From Dugong dugon (Eukaryota; Chordata; Mammalia; Sirenia; Dugongidae): a stretch of 64,000 bases of DNA. Below, piece by piece: positions 47,001 through 57,481 of this stretch. The stretch is taken from assembly GCA_030035585.1 (NCBI GenBank), contig CM057469.1:118522650-118586649 (forward strand). Direction: 5' to 3'. Position 1 is the stretch's first letter; each line of letters begins with the position of its first letter. A model generated the notes under the pieces. It was given only the letters and a program-made list of their open reading frames with translations, ran no database searches and was not told the DNA's origin. Position numbers and translations under genes: made by a program.

Positions 47001-48700
47001 TAAACTCTCTCTCTCAAGTCTGGGAATTAATTGAAGGCCCTTGAGTATTCTGGTGATTCGAGCTAGGCTGCCATTCACTTGACCTAGAATTCTTATGCTT
47101 TTGCAGATCAAGTAAATATTTAGTAGATTTCCTATTACACTCCTACAGACACCACGACTAAGTAGCCAGCACCATACGTCCATATGAGTCAGACTATTCT
47201 GATTACTGCTTTGACTCTGCTGTCAATTACAGTGACCACCCCACCTTGTCTTTGTTGATTAATTGCCTCCACTTGGCCCCTACGATTATGAGGTTCAATC
47301 AGCCCCATTGTAGTTATGTGCCTTAGTTTAGTTAGGGCAGTTCTCACTGTCAAATCTAACTTACATAAAACAGCAATCACAGCAATCTTCAAGGATGCTG
47401 GTCTCCCTTTCCTAATTTGTTCCTCACTGCTGTGGTAAAAACTGTGTCCTCTGGGCACTCTATGTGTGGGTTTGTGGTTCCAACCTGATAAATCCACTCT
47501 AGCATGCCAATTTCTCTAAACCTTCTTCTACAGTATACCAAGGCAGGTCTGGTACTAAAACTTGATTTAGTGTAGGTCACTGCATAATTCATGCTTCAGC
47601 AAACCAACCAAATAAACTATTAGAACCTTTCCTAACCTCTCAAGCTGAAACATTGAATGAAGAAGCAGTGCTTAGTGGGCCCATGTCAATAAACTTAGAC
47701 TGATCTAAGTTTATGTTCCTTGCACCCTTATCCCACACCCTTAGTAGCCACTCTCATACATATTCCCCAGGTTTCTGTTTGTACATATCAGAGAAATCAA
47801 GCAGTTCTTTTGGTGTGTAGAGTACCTCATCCTGGGTCACACTTTGTACTTCAGCTTTTGGGGCTTGCTCAGACTTAAGTCTAGTTATAGGTCTAGCAGA
47901 AAAAATGGGTGGTAAGGATATGTTCTGAGAACATTCAGCAATGTCTTGTAAGGCATCTGTCTCAGGAGATGCCCCAGACTATGACTCAGATGCCTTCCCA
48001 GGGGATGACTCAGACAAACATTCTTCAGACACAGCTGGGTTTATCTCATCAGGTGGTGGCAGAGGGCTATTGGTTATACTGGGAAGGGTGGCTTAGCAGA
48101 GAAAGATGGAGAAATCTCTTCAGATGGTAGTGAGAGCATTAATTCTGTTGGCAGGAGTGATTCAACAGAATTTAGAGGCTCAGTGTCCCCAGCTTCTTGA
48201 TTAACTGCTCATAGGTCCCCATCCCGAGTATCAGGATCCCATTTTTTGCCCTGTCAATACCTTCACTTTAACTTCAGACACTATTCGAGGTTGAGAATTC
48301 AATTGGTGTTGTTATTAAGCCACTCTTATGATAGAACTTTGAGTTTGGTTTTTGGCAGTATCAGCTCTGATACTACAAGAAATAAGGCCTTCATTCAGTG
48401 GCAACTTTGAGGTTGTTTATGAAGCACTTGAACTGTCACTCTGAAGCCCTGAGCTCGTTTCTTTCTTTCACCACTTTTTCTAGCAAATGTAGGACCAACC
48501 AACCAGCTTCCTTAGACTTCTCATTCTGACAAAATTGTAGAAAAGTATCAAACATGAGATCACTCAGACTTTGCCTCTCACCAATACTTGATCTATTTTT
48601 GGTAATATTTTGCATATTTTTATAGCCACCTCATGCCATGGATTAACAGTGCCTTCTTTACTACTGGAAGCAGAGTCATCAACATCTTTTGAACTAACCA
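46956..48700 (-). pseudogene. ERV-L gag remnant
   Basis: Structural capsid gene. The best-preserved part is the capsid C-terminal region in frames 47389-47592 and 47189-47497 (ECPEDTVFTTAVRNKLGKGD, then RPASLKIAVIAVLC, LTVRTALTKLRHITTMGL), with a frameshift between them. 46956-47183 covers the gag/pro junction. I see no zinc-knuckle. Upstream, to about 48700, frames are short and stop-rich; the assignment there rests on position. Confidence 0.68.
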
Positions 48701-48750
48701 GACTTGAGAACCAATTTAGAAAACGCATCCTTACAATTTTGCTTCTCTAG

Positions 48751-48767
48751 AACCACTCTCAGTACCA
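48751..48767 (-). other. ERV-L primer binding site, tRNA-Leu-like
   Basis: Two bases inside the 5' LTR edge the minus strand reads TGGTACTGAGAGTGGTT. TGG plus the next bases fit the complement of a tRNA-Leu 3' end (UAA type): 12 of the first 15 positions, by memory of the tRNA sequence. ERV-L elements are known to use tRNA-Leu. Confidence 0.65.
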
Positions 48768-48769
48768 AA

Positions 48770-49222
48770 TGTCTTAGGTTGGGCTCTCTAGAGAAGCAAA
48801 ACCAGTGAAGTGTGTGTTTATATACATATAGATGCTGGCAAGTCCCCTACTCTGAGGGTCAGGTATTACGTTGAAGGTTTCTCCCTACTCATGTAACTGT
48901 AGGGACTGACAAACCCAAGATTGGCAGGTAAGACAGCAGGCTGCTGACTCAAGTTCCAAGAATCAGAAGTCAGATGACGACAAACCAGATGTAGGATCCT
49001 GAGCGAGCCAAAGCCAATGAGATTTGCCAGAATATCCATATATATTGAATGCAGGCCACACCCTCAAGGAAATTCACCTTAAAATTGATAGGCTGTTCAC
49101 ATTAGATTACATCACGAAGGTGATTATATCATTACATAACTGCCAAACTACATCATTACATAACTGCCAAACCACTGAGAATCACAGCCCAGCCAAATTG
49201 AAACAGAACCTTAACCATCACA
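48770..49222 (-). repeat. ERV-L provirus 5' LTR
   Basis: 453 bases; minus strand starts TGTGATGGTTAAGG and ends CCTAAGACA. It matches the 3' LTR throughout, including GCTGGGCTGTGATTCTCAGTGG, GCAGTTATGTAATGATG units (two at 49124-49172) and CTGCCAACCTTGGGTTTGTC-like words near 48905-48930. It lacks the long CA tract of the 3' LTR. Confidence 0.9.
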
Positions 49223-49695
49223 AAGTTAATGTGACAGTCTGGGCCCTGCAAGAAGTAGCTTTCAAGACAAAAGTAAATGTGCAAGAAATTTATTGTAGGA
49301 AATACCCCTGAAAGGTATTGAGGAGAAGGAACAGGCACAAGCAAGGAGTGCTTTCAAACCACAATGTGCTCTCATCATGATGTTGGACAAAAAGAGAGGT
49401 GAGGGAGGAGGATGGTGTATGGAGACAAAGTCTTGGCCAGGTATAAGGCGAGACCCTAGAATAAAGCTTACCATCAGAGAAGTCCTCTGTCAGGTGAGAA
49501 TTTCCTAGTTCTAGTCTTTCTGCAGCAATACTCGGTCATTGACTGGGAGCAGTCTGAGTCAGCATGGCTTTATCTCAAGTTTTCTGTTGGATCCTGAAGT
49601 TGAGGTAGCTGGAGGCTGTCAGCTAACCTCTCCCCTTGTAGAAGGTTCTTTTGAAGGGGGAGGAGTAGCCCACAACCTTGGCTGCCCAATTAAGT
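49223..49695 (-). mobile_element. Possible LTR-like repeat (unassigned)
   Basis: Contains AAGAAATTTATTGTAGGAAA (AATAAA on the minus strand), CTAGAATAAAGCTTACC and GTAGAAGGTTCTTTTGAAGG, and has the composition of an ERV LTR or MER-type repeat. I cannot name a family or set its ends. Confidence 0.35.
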
Positions 49696-49862
49696 TTACC
49701 AGTTGCCATGGAGTTTATTATAATGAATCCGCATGTGCCAAAGTAGAACTATGCACCATAGGGTTTTCAATTTCTTTTGAGGTGCCTCTGGGTGAGCTCA
49801 AACTGGCAACCTTTTAGTTAGCATCCAAGTGATTAACTGTTTGTACCTACAGGGACTCCACT
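49696..49862 (-). mobile_element. AfroSINE
   Basis: Antisense: CCAGTTGCCATGGAGTTTATT, CAAAGTAGAACTATGCACC, GAGGTGCCTCTGGGTGAGC, AAACTGGCAACCTTTTAG, head end TACCTACAGGGACTCC. Confidence 0.88.
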
Positions 49863-51504
49863 CTCATAATTTTGTGAACTCTATTTCCTGATAAAAATTC
49901 CAAGGAAATCTTGATACAGATCTCCTTAACTCTTTCCCCCTCCTCGTAACTATCTTGCAGCCAGAGGGAAAACAACAGAAAGAAAGCTTGGCCTCAGATT
50001 CAAAAGTATTCTCAAGATACTAAAAATTGAGAAATATTCCTTATATATCTTCCATGATCCTAAAGGATGAAAAATTTTCCACTGTGAACCTTGCAAAATC
50101 TTAGCATCCAACTATTCTTTACCAACTCTTTAACTTAATTCCAGTTGTCTGTCCAAATGCTGCTAAACGGTGACCCTAGTCACCTTGCCCTTTTGTCTTC
50201 TGAGATGCCCCATAGTGTCTGAGAATCCAAACAGTGAACAGTTCTCAGAACAAAACTGAACCTTGACTGACCTTCCTTAATCTGTTCTATAAAATCTTTT
50301 GATCTCTTACTCCCCCTCAAATGTTCACCTTAGAGTTATTCTCTCATTATCATGTTTTAATAAAAGCTTTAGGTATTGACTTTGGTTGTTTTGTTTTTTT
50401 CTATCCACAATCTTTTATGCAATGCCATTTCTCTTTCTGTGTCTAATTATGTTTTTGTTCATTCCTTTTTCTGTCTGATTTCAAAATATTCTGCCCTCCC
50501 TGACTGCATTGCTAGCGGTTAAAGAGTGCTTTCTTGAAACCTCTTCAGGATTTTCCTATTTAACAGTTTATTCTCCACAGTATAAGGGTTATATTCCTAC
50601 CTTATGGAGTTTCCAAAATTGCATAGATGATCTGTTGGAATCTGTTTATGATTGGAGAAGACTAAACAGTATATGGTTAAGAACCTCTAATTTCTCAAGC
50701 TGACTTATAAACAGAATTTAGAAATCACTACTGATTTCAAAGGTAGGTGAGTAGTGGAGAATGTATATGCTAGGTTCTCCTATAGGTTTCTTAAATAGTT
50801 ACAAACTTACTGTTTCTATAAATTTAGTTTTGTGTGAGAAAAAGTATAAAAATATAATGGCATAGTTAGGAGATGATAGAGTAATTCAAAGAATCTTCTC
50901 TCATACAATTAATCTGTATGCTGCTGTTTCTCATATTATTTTGATGGAGGATATCTAAAACCAACAGTGTTCCATTTTACTTGTTGGTTATAAATAAGTA
51001 TATTGATAAAAAAATTAGATTTGGTGTTATAGATTGTTTTAGCCCCTGAATCAGATAGAAGCCTGGAAGTAGAACCCCTAGATTCTTGCATTAGCTTCAT
51101 TAATAGTTCCTGGGTTTGCATATTTTATACAGTACAGAGCTTGGACCAGTTACACAATTAAATTTAACAAGTGGAACACAAAGTACCTGGGGCAGGACCT
51201 TAGAATTTGGGAAGGGCCTAGAACAATCAATTCAGGGATGCAAGTGTTGCTAAGATACTAGACACATTGTTGTATGAGGAGTTTAGAAAGCAGACCAAAA
51301 TAAAATAGAAACCCAGTTGTATGAGTTACAAACAAACGGAGAGGCATTCAGGCTCAGGAATTGGCTCTGGGATGCTGATAAATGAGCTTTGAATTTTGAA
51401 AGGGATACTGTTTCTCGGAAGTTGTGAGTAGAGCAGAGAAAACTGTACCATTAAAAAAAGAAAAAAGGAAGAAAACACTATGAGTTCACACTGCTGGTTA
51501 TATA
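49863..51504. other. Unassigned sequence
   Basis: About 1.6 kb. A TAATAAAAGC signal near 50360 and the surrounding composition could belong to an old LTR, but nothing is firm. No gene seen. Confidence 0.4.
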
Positions 51505-52078
51505 TAGTAAATACCCAACATTGAACACTTATGTGTCAGGCTATGCTAAGAACGTTATGCACGTTAATTACTTCATTTTCACTCTGACTCTGAGTTATGT
51601 GCTGTCTTCGTCAGGGTTCTCTATTGAGATCGACCAGTCGATTGATCAATTCATCCATCCATCCATCAATCCACCTATCTTTTTATTTCAAGGTACTGAC
51701 ATATGCACTTGTAAGGGCTGGGAAGACCAAAATCCGTAGGTCAGATGGCAGGCTGGAGACTTCCCTAGGCTTATGTCCCCGGATCTATAGGTCAGGTGAC
51801 TGGAAGAGTGCAGATTCAAGAGAGACAGCAAGTTCTGCCAAAATGCCTATTTGTAGTGTGAAGGCAGGCCACACCGTAAGTAACTCCTTTTCTAATGAAT
51901 TGATTGATTATGTTACATTCAATTACATTATGGAGCAAGATTACATTGCATTGCTTTAGATTACGTTACGGAACAGCAACTACTCTAGTGTTTGGCGACA
52001 CCACTGGGAACCATAGCCTATCCAAGTTGACACATAAAATTAACCATTACATATACTATCAACGCAGTTTTACGGAGT
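51505..52078 (-). mobile_element. MIR SINE interrupted by a solo LTR
   Basis: Reverse MIR words GAACACTTATGTGTCAGGC, TATGCTAAGAACGTTATGC and GACTCTGAGTTATGTGC (to 51602) continue after the LTR as TATACTATCAACGCAGTTTTAC (52052-52073). The two parts are consecutive in the MIR consensus. Confidence 0.65.
51603..52051 (-). mobile_element. Solo LTR, ERV-L-related (MLT2-like)
   Basis: 449 bases. Minus strand starts TGTAATGGTTAATTTTATG then TGTCAACTTGGATAGGC and ends GAACCCTGACGAAGACA, the typical edges of MLT2-class LTRs. The 5-base flanks are TGTGC (51598-51602) and TATAC (52052-52056), agreeing at 3 of 5 with two transitions. A (CATC)n-like stretch lies at 51652-51672. No internal region follows. 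Confidence 0.82.
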
Positions 52079-52085
52079 GGATACT

Positions 52086-52245
52086 CTGGTGTGTGGTGGT
52101 TCAGGACATCATTTCCAGAACCAGATTGTCTGCATTTAATTCCTGGCTCTCATTTCTTAGCTGTGGATCTTGAGCTAGTTAATTAAATTTTCACTGGGTT
52201 GTTTCAAAGGTCAAAGGAGCTGGTATCTGGAATAGTATGTATTGA
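52086..52245 (+). mobile_element. MIR SINE
   Basis: Sense MIR: GTGGTGGTTCAGGACATC, TCCAGAACCAGATTGTCTGC, TTTAATTCCTGGCTCTCATT, TAGCTGTGGATCTTGAGC. Diverged. Confidence 0.6.
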
Positions 52246-52309
52246 GTTCACAGTAAAGACACAGCATCCAAGGCTCAATGTTTAACTTGCTGAAATTGTT
52301 AAGTTTGTA

Positions 52310-54604
52310 ATTCTAGTTACCCCTGTGCTCACCCTGTGTCATTTTCACCTGTGTCCTATGGGACGTGTTATGCAAGTCACACTCCCAAGCAGCACAGGCA
52401 CGGCCTACTGGAACCTTCCCTGCACTGACTCCCGGTCCACACTGTCAGCCCTGGTACGTGCCACAAACCACCTATCCCAGCAACTCCTCTTCAACTGGAC
52501 TTCCCCTTCTGTACCATACCTGAGTGACTGACCCTGCCCATTAGAGAAGGAGGTGAAAACTATTGTGCCCACAGATGAGCAAACAACAAAGAATGCATAG
52601 CCCACTGGCTCAGATATAACCAAATAAAACAAAAATGCAGGACAAAACAAACAAATCTACAATCAATAACGAGGAAAATAACCACTGAATGCCTTGAAGA
52701 CAGCAGACAATATCAAAGCATTTACAAAAACAGGACAAGATGGTTCCAGTAGGCATCCAAAATAAAACACCAGATGACTTTCCACTAGAAGAAAAGGCAC
52801 TAGGCCTAACTGATAGGAAATTCAAATCTCTAATAGATTTGTTCAAATCTAGGAAGATAAGGGTAAATTTCAAGGTAATCACAAAGAAAGTTAACAAACC
52901 TACTCATCAAAATAAAGAAGAAAAGCATAAAGTCTCAGTAAAAACAAAACCTACAAAAACAAAAGAAATGAAAAAAAAATCCACAAACAAAAAGAATTCA
53001 GCACAGGAGAATAAGAGTGACAAAGAAAATGCCAGCAGCCAGAAAAAAAAGCACTGCAAAATGTAATCCCACTCCTAGGAATATATCCTAGAGAAATAAG
53101 AGCCATCACACGAACAGACATATGCACACCCACATTCATTGCAGCACTGTTCACAATATCAAAAAGATAGAAACAACCTAGATGCCCATCAACAGATGAA
53201 TGGATGAACAAACTATGGTACATACATACAATGGAATACTACGCAATGATAAAGAACAATGATGAATCTGTGAAGCATCTCATAACATGGATGAAACTGG
53301 AGGACATTATGCTGAGTGAAATAAGTCAATTACAAAAGGACAAATATTGTATAAGACGTACACTTCAAAAACTCATGTGAAAGTTTACACTCAAAAAGAA
53401 ACAATCTTTGTTGGTTACGAGGGATGGTAGGTGTGTGTGGGGGAACAAATAGACAATAGGTAAGTGTTAACTTTGGTGAAGGGTTAAGACAGCACACAAT
53501 ACTGGGGAAGCCAGCATAACTTGTACAAGGAAAGGTCATGGAAGCTCCATAGACACTTCCAAACTCCCTGAGGGACTGAATTGCTGGGCAGAGGGCTGTG
53601 GGGACCATGGTCTCGGGGAACATCTAGCTTAATTGGCATAACACAGTTTATAAAGAAAATGTTCTAAATTCTACCTTGGTGAGTAGCGTCTGGGGTCTAA
53701 AAAGCCTGTGAGCAGCCATCTAAGATACTCCACTGGTCTCAACCGTCTGGAGCAAGGGAGGATGAAGAGAACAGGATACAAGGAAAAGATTAGTCCAAAG
53801 GACTAACGGAGCACAGCTACCAAGGCCTCCACCAGACTGAGTCCAGTAAAGCTAGATGGTGCCCAGCTACCACCACTGACTGCTGTGACTGGGATCACAA
53901 TAGAGGGTCCTGGGCAGAGCTGGAAAAGGATGTAGAAGAAAATTCTAACTCACAGAAAAAGACCAGATTTACTGGCCTGACAGACTGAAGAAACCCTGAG
54001 ACAATGGCCCCCGGCCACCGTTTTAGTTCAGTGGTGAAATCACTCCCAAAGTTCACCATTCAGCTGAGGATTGGACAGCCTCATAAAACAAAACAGGTCT
54101 AATGATGCACAACAGTCCAGGGACAAAGACTAGAAGGCAGAATGGGACAGGAATGCTGGTGATAGGGAACCCAAGGTTGAGAAGGGACAGTGTTGACATG
54201 TCCTGGGGTTGTTAACCATTGTCATAGGGCAATATGTGTACTAACTGTTTAATGAGAAACTATTTGTTCTGCAAACTTTCATCTGAGGTACAAAAAAAAA
54301 AAAAGAATTATCTATGTGAGATCAAATTAACAACAGCAACTCAAAAGTTTTGATGGGAAGCCTATGGGGCAGTGAGTTGAAGATGATGGTGATGGAATAA
54401 TTTGGAAAAGGATAGTGAGCATAGCAGCACAACTAGAAGAATGTAATCAATGTCACTGAATTGTACATGTAGAGGTTCTCCAAGGTCGAGAAGGGAGAGT
54501 GTTGACATGTCATGGGGTTGTTAACCCATGTCATAAAACAATATGTGTACTGACTGTTTAATGAGAAACGATTTGCTCTGTAAATCTTCATCTAAAGTAC
54601 AATA
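52310..54604 (+). mobile_element. L1 LINE (copy D), internally deleted, duplicated 3' tail
   Basis: The left part (to about 53063) is a GC-richer leader followed by a lysine-rich frame (52740-53066), read as L1 5'UTR/ORF1 start. At about 53063 it joins directly to the ORF2 C-terminal end (AATCCCACTCCTAGGAATAT), dropping most of the element. The ORF2 terminal part runs to about 53380. The 3'UTR matches copies A-C, and the end carries two tail units (54172-54293 and 54485-54604) with the same linker as copy A. 2.3 kb in total. Confidence 0.85.
52740..53066 (+). pseudogene. Lysine-rich frame in L1 copy D, probably ORF1 start
   Basis: 108 codons beginning MVPVGIQNKTPDDFPLEEKA, becoming very basic (KTKPTKTKEMKKKSTNKKN, then SSQKKKHCKM). 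L1 ORF1p is an RNA-binding chaperone with a basic, variable N-terminus. The frame ends just past the internal junction. No coiled-coil or RRM remains, so this assignment rests on position in the element. Confidence 0.45.
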
Positions 54605-56329
54605 AAAAAAATTAAAAGAAAATGGGAAAGATTTTGAATGATAAATAGATACAGGCATTGACTTAATGGTGTCAGACATTCCACACTTTGAATTTCATCA
54701 GTCTTTTCACCAAGGTCTACTCTGAATTAAAAAGTATACGGTACATTACTGGCTCACAGGCCACTTTGCTCCACTGAATGCTCATTCACTACAAGGGATA
54801 CTTACATTAAGTCACCTACAACTTATTTTTAAACAAACACCATGTTTTCATGCTTTAAACAATTAACATAACTCTAAAAATATAATAATTACAATAACCA
54901 TATTCTCTAAGTAAGAACACCAGGGCACACAATCAACTTTAAGCAAGGTATTCAACCGTGGAAGACCTTGTTTAAAGTTTAATGTCTAAAAATGAAGTGA
55001 AAGTGAATGTGTGAAAGGTAAAGTTTTCAATCTTCTCCAACTCAATCATTCACCACTAGACTTTCACATAACACACAGTGCAAAGTAACTGGAGGAGAAA
55101 TCCCAGCCTTTGTATGTGAAGTTGGGAGAAAACAACTTGTTCATAAATATATCTAAACATTGACATTGTTTTCCTTAGACCTTTTCTCATTTAAGCTGAG
55201 CGAATCCCTCTTCTCCTAGGAAGATAACCCATTTCTTTTGTTATCCATGGCTCTTGACATAATTGAGAGTAGAGCACCAGTTGTTTATTTATGAGTAACC
55301 AAGTCTCTGAATTCTAAGACCCTAAGAGTTGGAACTGATCACTCAACTTTAAACCTTATTAGAACTTAGAATGATGAAAACATAGAATCCCAAGGTAGAA
55401 AACAGACTTCGAAGCCATATAGTTTTAGCCTATATTTGATGCTTATGAAGGAAAAATCTTCAGCAATTTTTTTCACTGAAGATGTATGATGTTTCTTCTG
55501 ACATGAATTGTATATCTGTTGAGGATACATTTATACAAAGGCCCAGAGCGTTGCATGGGACAGGCAATTTTGGGCAGTTGGAATGGCTGGAAGTGATACT
55601 TACCTCCAAGGCTAAAATGCCCCAATAGAGCAAATTGCCTCTCCATAAACCTTTCAAAAATGTACTTTGTAGGCAATGACTTAACCCTGCGAGGAAGAAG
55701 AATCAGGATGTATAATGCTTAACAGGGATAACAATTTGATGAATCAGAGAGTAGGGGTAATTTTAAAATAATCCGTTCAGTGTTTTCACTAGCAAGGTCT
55801 TAACAAAATGCCCTTGTTCTCTTTTATTATTATTTGACTCAAATTCCTTATTACATACCCAGGCTTTTGTGACCTGGGAAAGCACAGGCCATATGTATAA
55901 CTGAGATCGAAAGTAAGATGACATCTGTTACAATCAGCAATAAGTTTGCCTTGATATTTGGAGAAAACATTGTAGGAAAAAAATGACTGGATAATTCAAA
56001 ATCTTTTCATTCAGTCAATCTCTAGATGGAAGTAGAAAAAAGAGCTTGAGGAAAAATTCCTCCTAGAGAATGTACAATGCTTCTGTCAAGTAGAAGTAAC
56101 TTCAGACCATTAACATTAATGACATAATATCTTAATGACATAAATCTTTCATTAATTCAACAATTTATTATTAATTCAGCAAGTGAACATGAATGAAGAG
56201 GGATAACTCGAAGAAGATTTCACAAACATTGAAAATTTGAAAACTGTTGGTGAGAGAGTTGAAGTGACCTAGTCTCAATACGTCTTGTGATGACAGAGTT
56301 GGAAGAAATGTATATACAAAGATCTAAAT
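54605..56329. other. Unassigned sequence
   Basis: About 1.7 kb with no recognised repeat, exon or RNA gene. Overlapping short antisense frames at 55460-55676 show no family features. Confidence 0.45.
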
Positions 56330-56541
56330 TAGTGGTTCTCAGCTGGACATGATTTTGCCCCACAAGAAATTTCACAATGTCTGGAAACATTTTTGGATGT
56401 CACAACATGGGGAGTACAACTGGAATCTAATGAGTAGAGGACATGGATGATGTTAAACTTCTTAAAATGTACAGAATAGTCTCCCACAACAAAATTTTAT
56501 CTAGTCAAAACTATTAATAGTGATGAGGTTGAGAAACCCCG
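56330..56541 (+). mobile_element. MER5A-type hAT (Charlie) DNA transposon remnant
   Basis: Non-autonomous DNA transposon of about 212 bases with inverted ends: AGTGGTTCTCAGC at the left and GGTTGAGAAACCCC at the right. Inside are GATTTTGCCCCACAAG, AATGTCTGGAAACATTTTTGG and AATCTAATGAGTAGAGG, the MER5A order. No clear 8-base target duplication. Confidence 0.9.
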
Positions 56542-57408
56542 GATTAGAAAAAATAATGTAGAAGAAGGGGATTGAGGCAGAAGTAGAGTAAACAGAAGAA
56601 GTAGAAACAGTGGAAAGAAGAAATGGGCCACACGGCAACAGCATATTCTTCACTAACCCGTCTCTGAGTGTATAAGGGAGATCCACCAAGTATGCATAGT
56701 TCACCCTGTGGCAGCATTCCCATGGAAAATGACCTTGTAAATAATGACTTAATTCTAGTTTCCTAGTTCCAAACATGAAACTAAAGCAAGTTATTTCTCC
56801 TCAAACTAAGGGTATCCTTTCACTGAGAACATAGGTTGCCAGTTACGAATAATATCTAAGTCAACCTTAGTGTTATCTCTGGCCTTCCTAGGTCCAGTGG
56901 CTAGTCTGAGGAGACGACACAGAACAACCATCCCACTCCAGTAGGATTTAGCTGAGGCGGATGTCAGGGGATAGGCTTGGCTGGAGAAGTGGGAGTAGGG
57001 ACATCATTTTCGAAGACTGGGTGTCCTCAGAGCACCAGAACCATCTTTTCTAGATAGGAGAGGGATATCAGCTGTGCTTGCAGTTTCTAGTAGGAACAGA
57101 ATTTACCTTGTTATACTAGACACCCCTGAAGGAAGAGCCACAGGGCCTGCTCTTTTATGTGATAACTGAGTCTAGTCAAGACTCTTATCAAGAATTGTCA
57201 CATTTCCCTGACTGTGGTTGCCCATATAAAAGTAATTCAATAATCCTTTCAAATTACAGTATCATATGCTGACACATTCATTTAATTTAAAGTTGGAATT
57301 TACATATAAGATTCAAAACACAGCATCTTTATAAGGTTATACCACTTTGCTTTGGAATGAAAGTCTTGTCATGAAGTGCCATTTTCTTTTCTAGTCCAGA
57401 CCCTACAT
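56542..57408. other. Unassigned sequence
   Basis: No gene or repeat recognised. Confidence 0.4.
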
Positions 57409-57481
57409 TGTTGTTAGATGCCGTAGAATTGATTCTGACTCATAATAACTCAATATGACAGGGTAAAACTGTCCCACAGGG
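57409..57481 (-). mobile_element. AfroSINE, tail half (split by RTE)
   Basis: Antisense tail half: TTGTTGTTAGATGCCGTAG, ATTCTGACTCATAATAAC, ATGACAGGGTAAAACTGTCC. It stops at CACAGGG, where RTE begins. The head half lies at 59288-59403. Confidence 0.85.

Larger units (their letters stand above)
42199..49222 (-). mobile_element. ERV-L-type endogenous retrovirus (decayed provirus)
   Basis: About 7 kb provirus, 5' end at 49222. Order along the minus strand: 5' LTR, primer binding site, gag remnant, protease, reverse transcriptase, RNase H, integrase, dUTPase, non-coding tract, 3' LTR. A dUTPase at the end of pol and the apparent lack of env are features of the ERV-L (class III) group. Multiple frameshifts, stops and a nested LTR make it non-functional. 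The 5-base flanks (GAGGT at 42194-42198, AAGTT at 49223-49227) agree at only 3 of 5 positions, so a target duplication is not proven. Confidence 0.93.

Noticed and set aside
47909..48130. 73-codon plus-strand frame with Gln/Met-rich start
   Set aside because: It is antisense to the gag region of the provirus and has no independent support.
42194..49227. Target-site duplication of the provirus (GAGGT / AAGTT)
   Set aside because: Only 3 of 5 positions agree, no better than a moderate chance match, so it was not used as evidence.
51521..51959. 72- and 120-codon overlapping frames
   Set aside because: They run through a MIR and a solo LTR with a CATC repeat and have no coding features.
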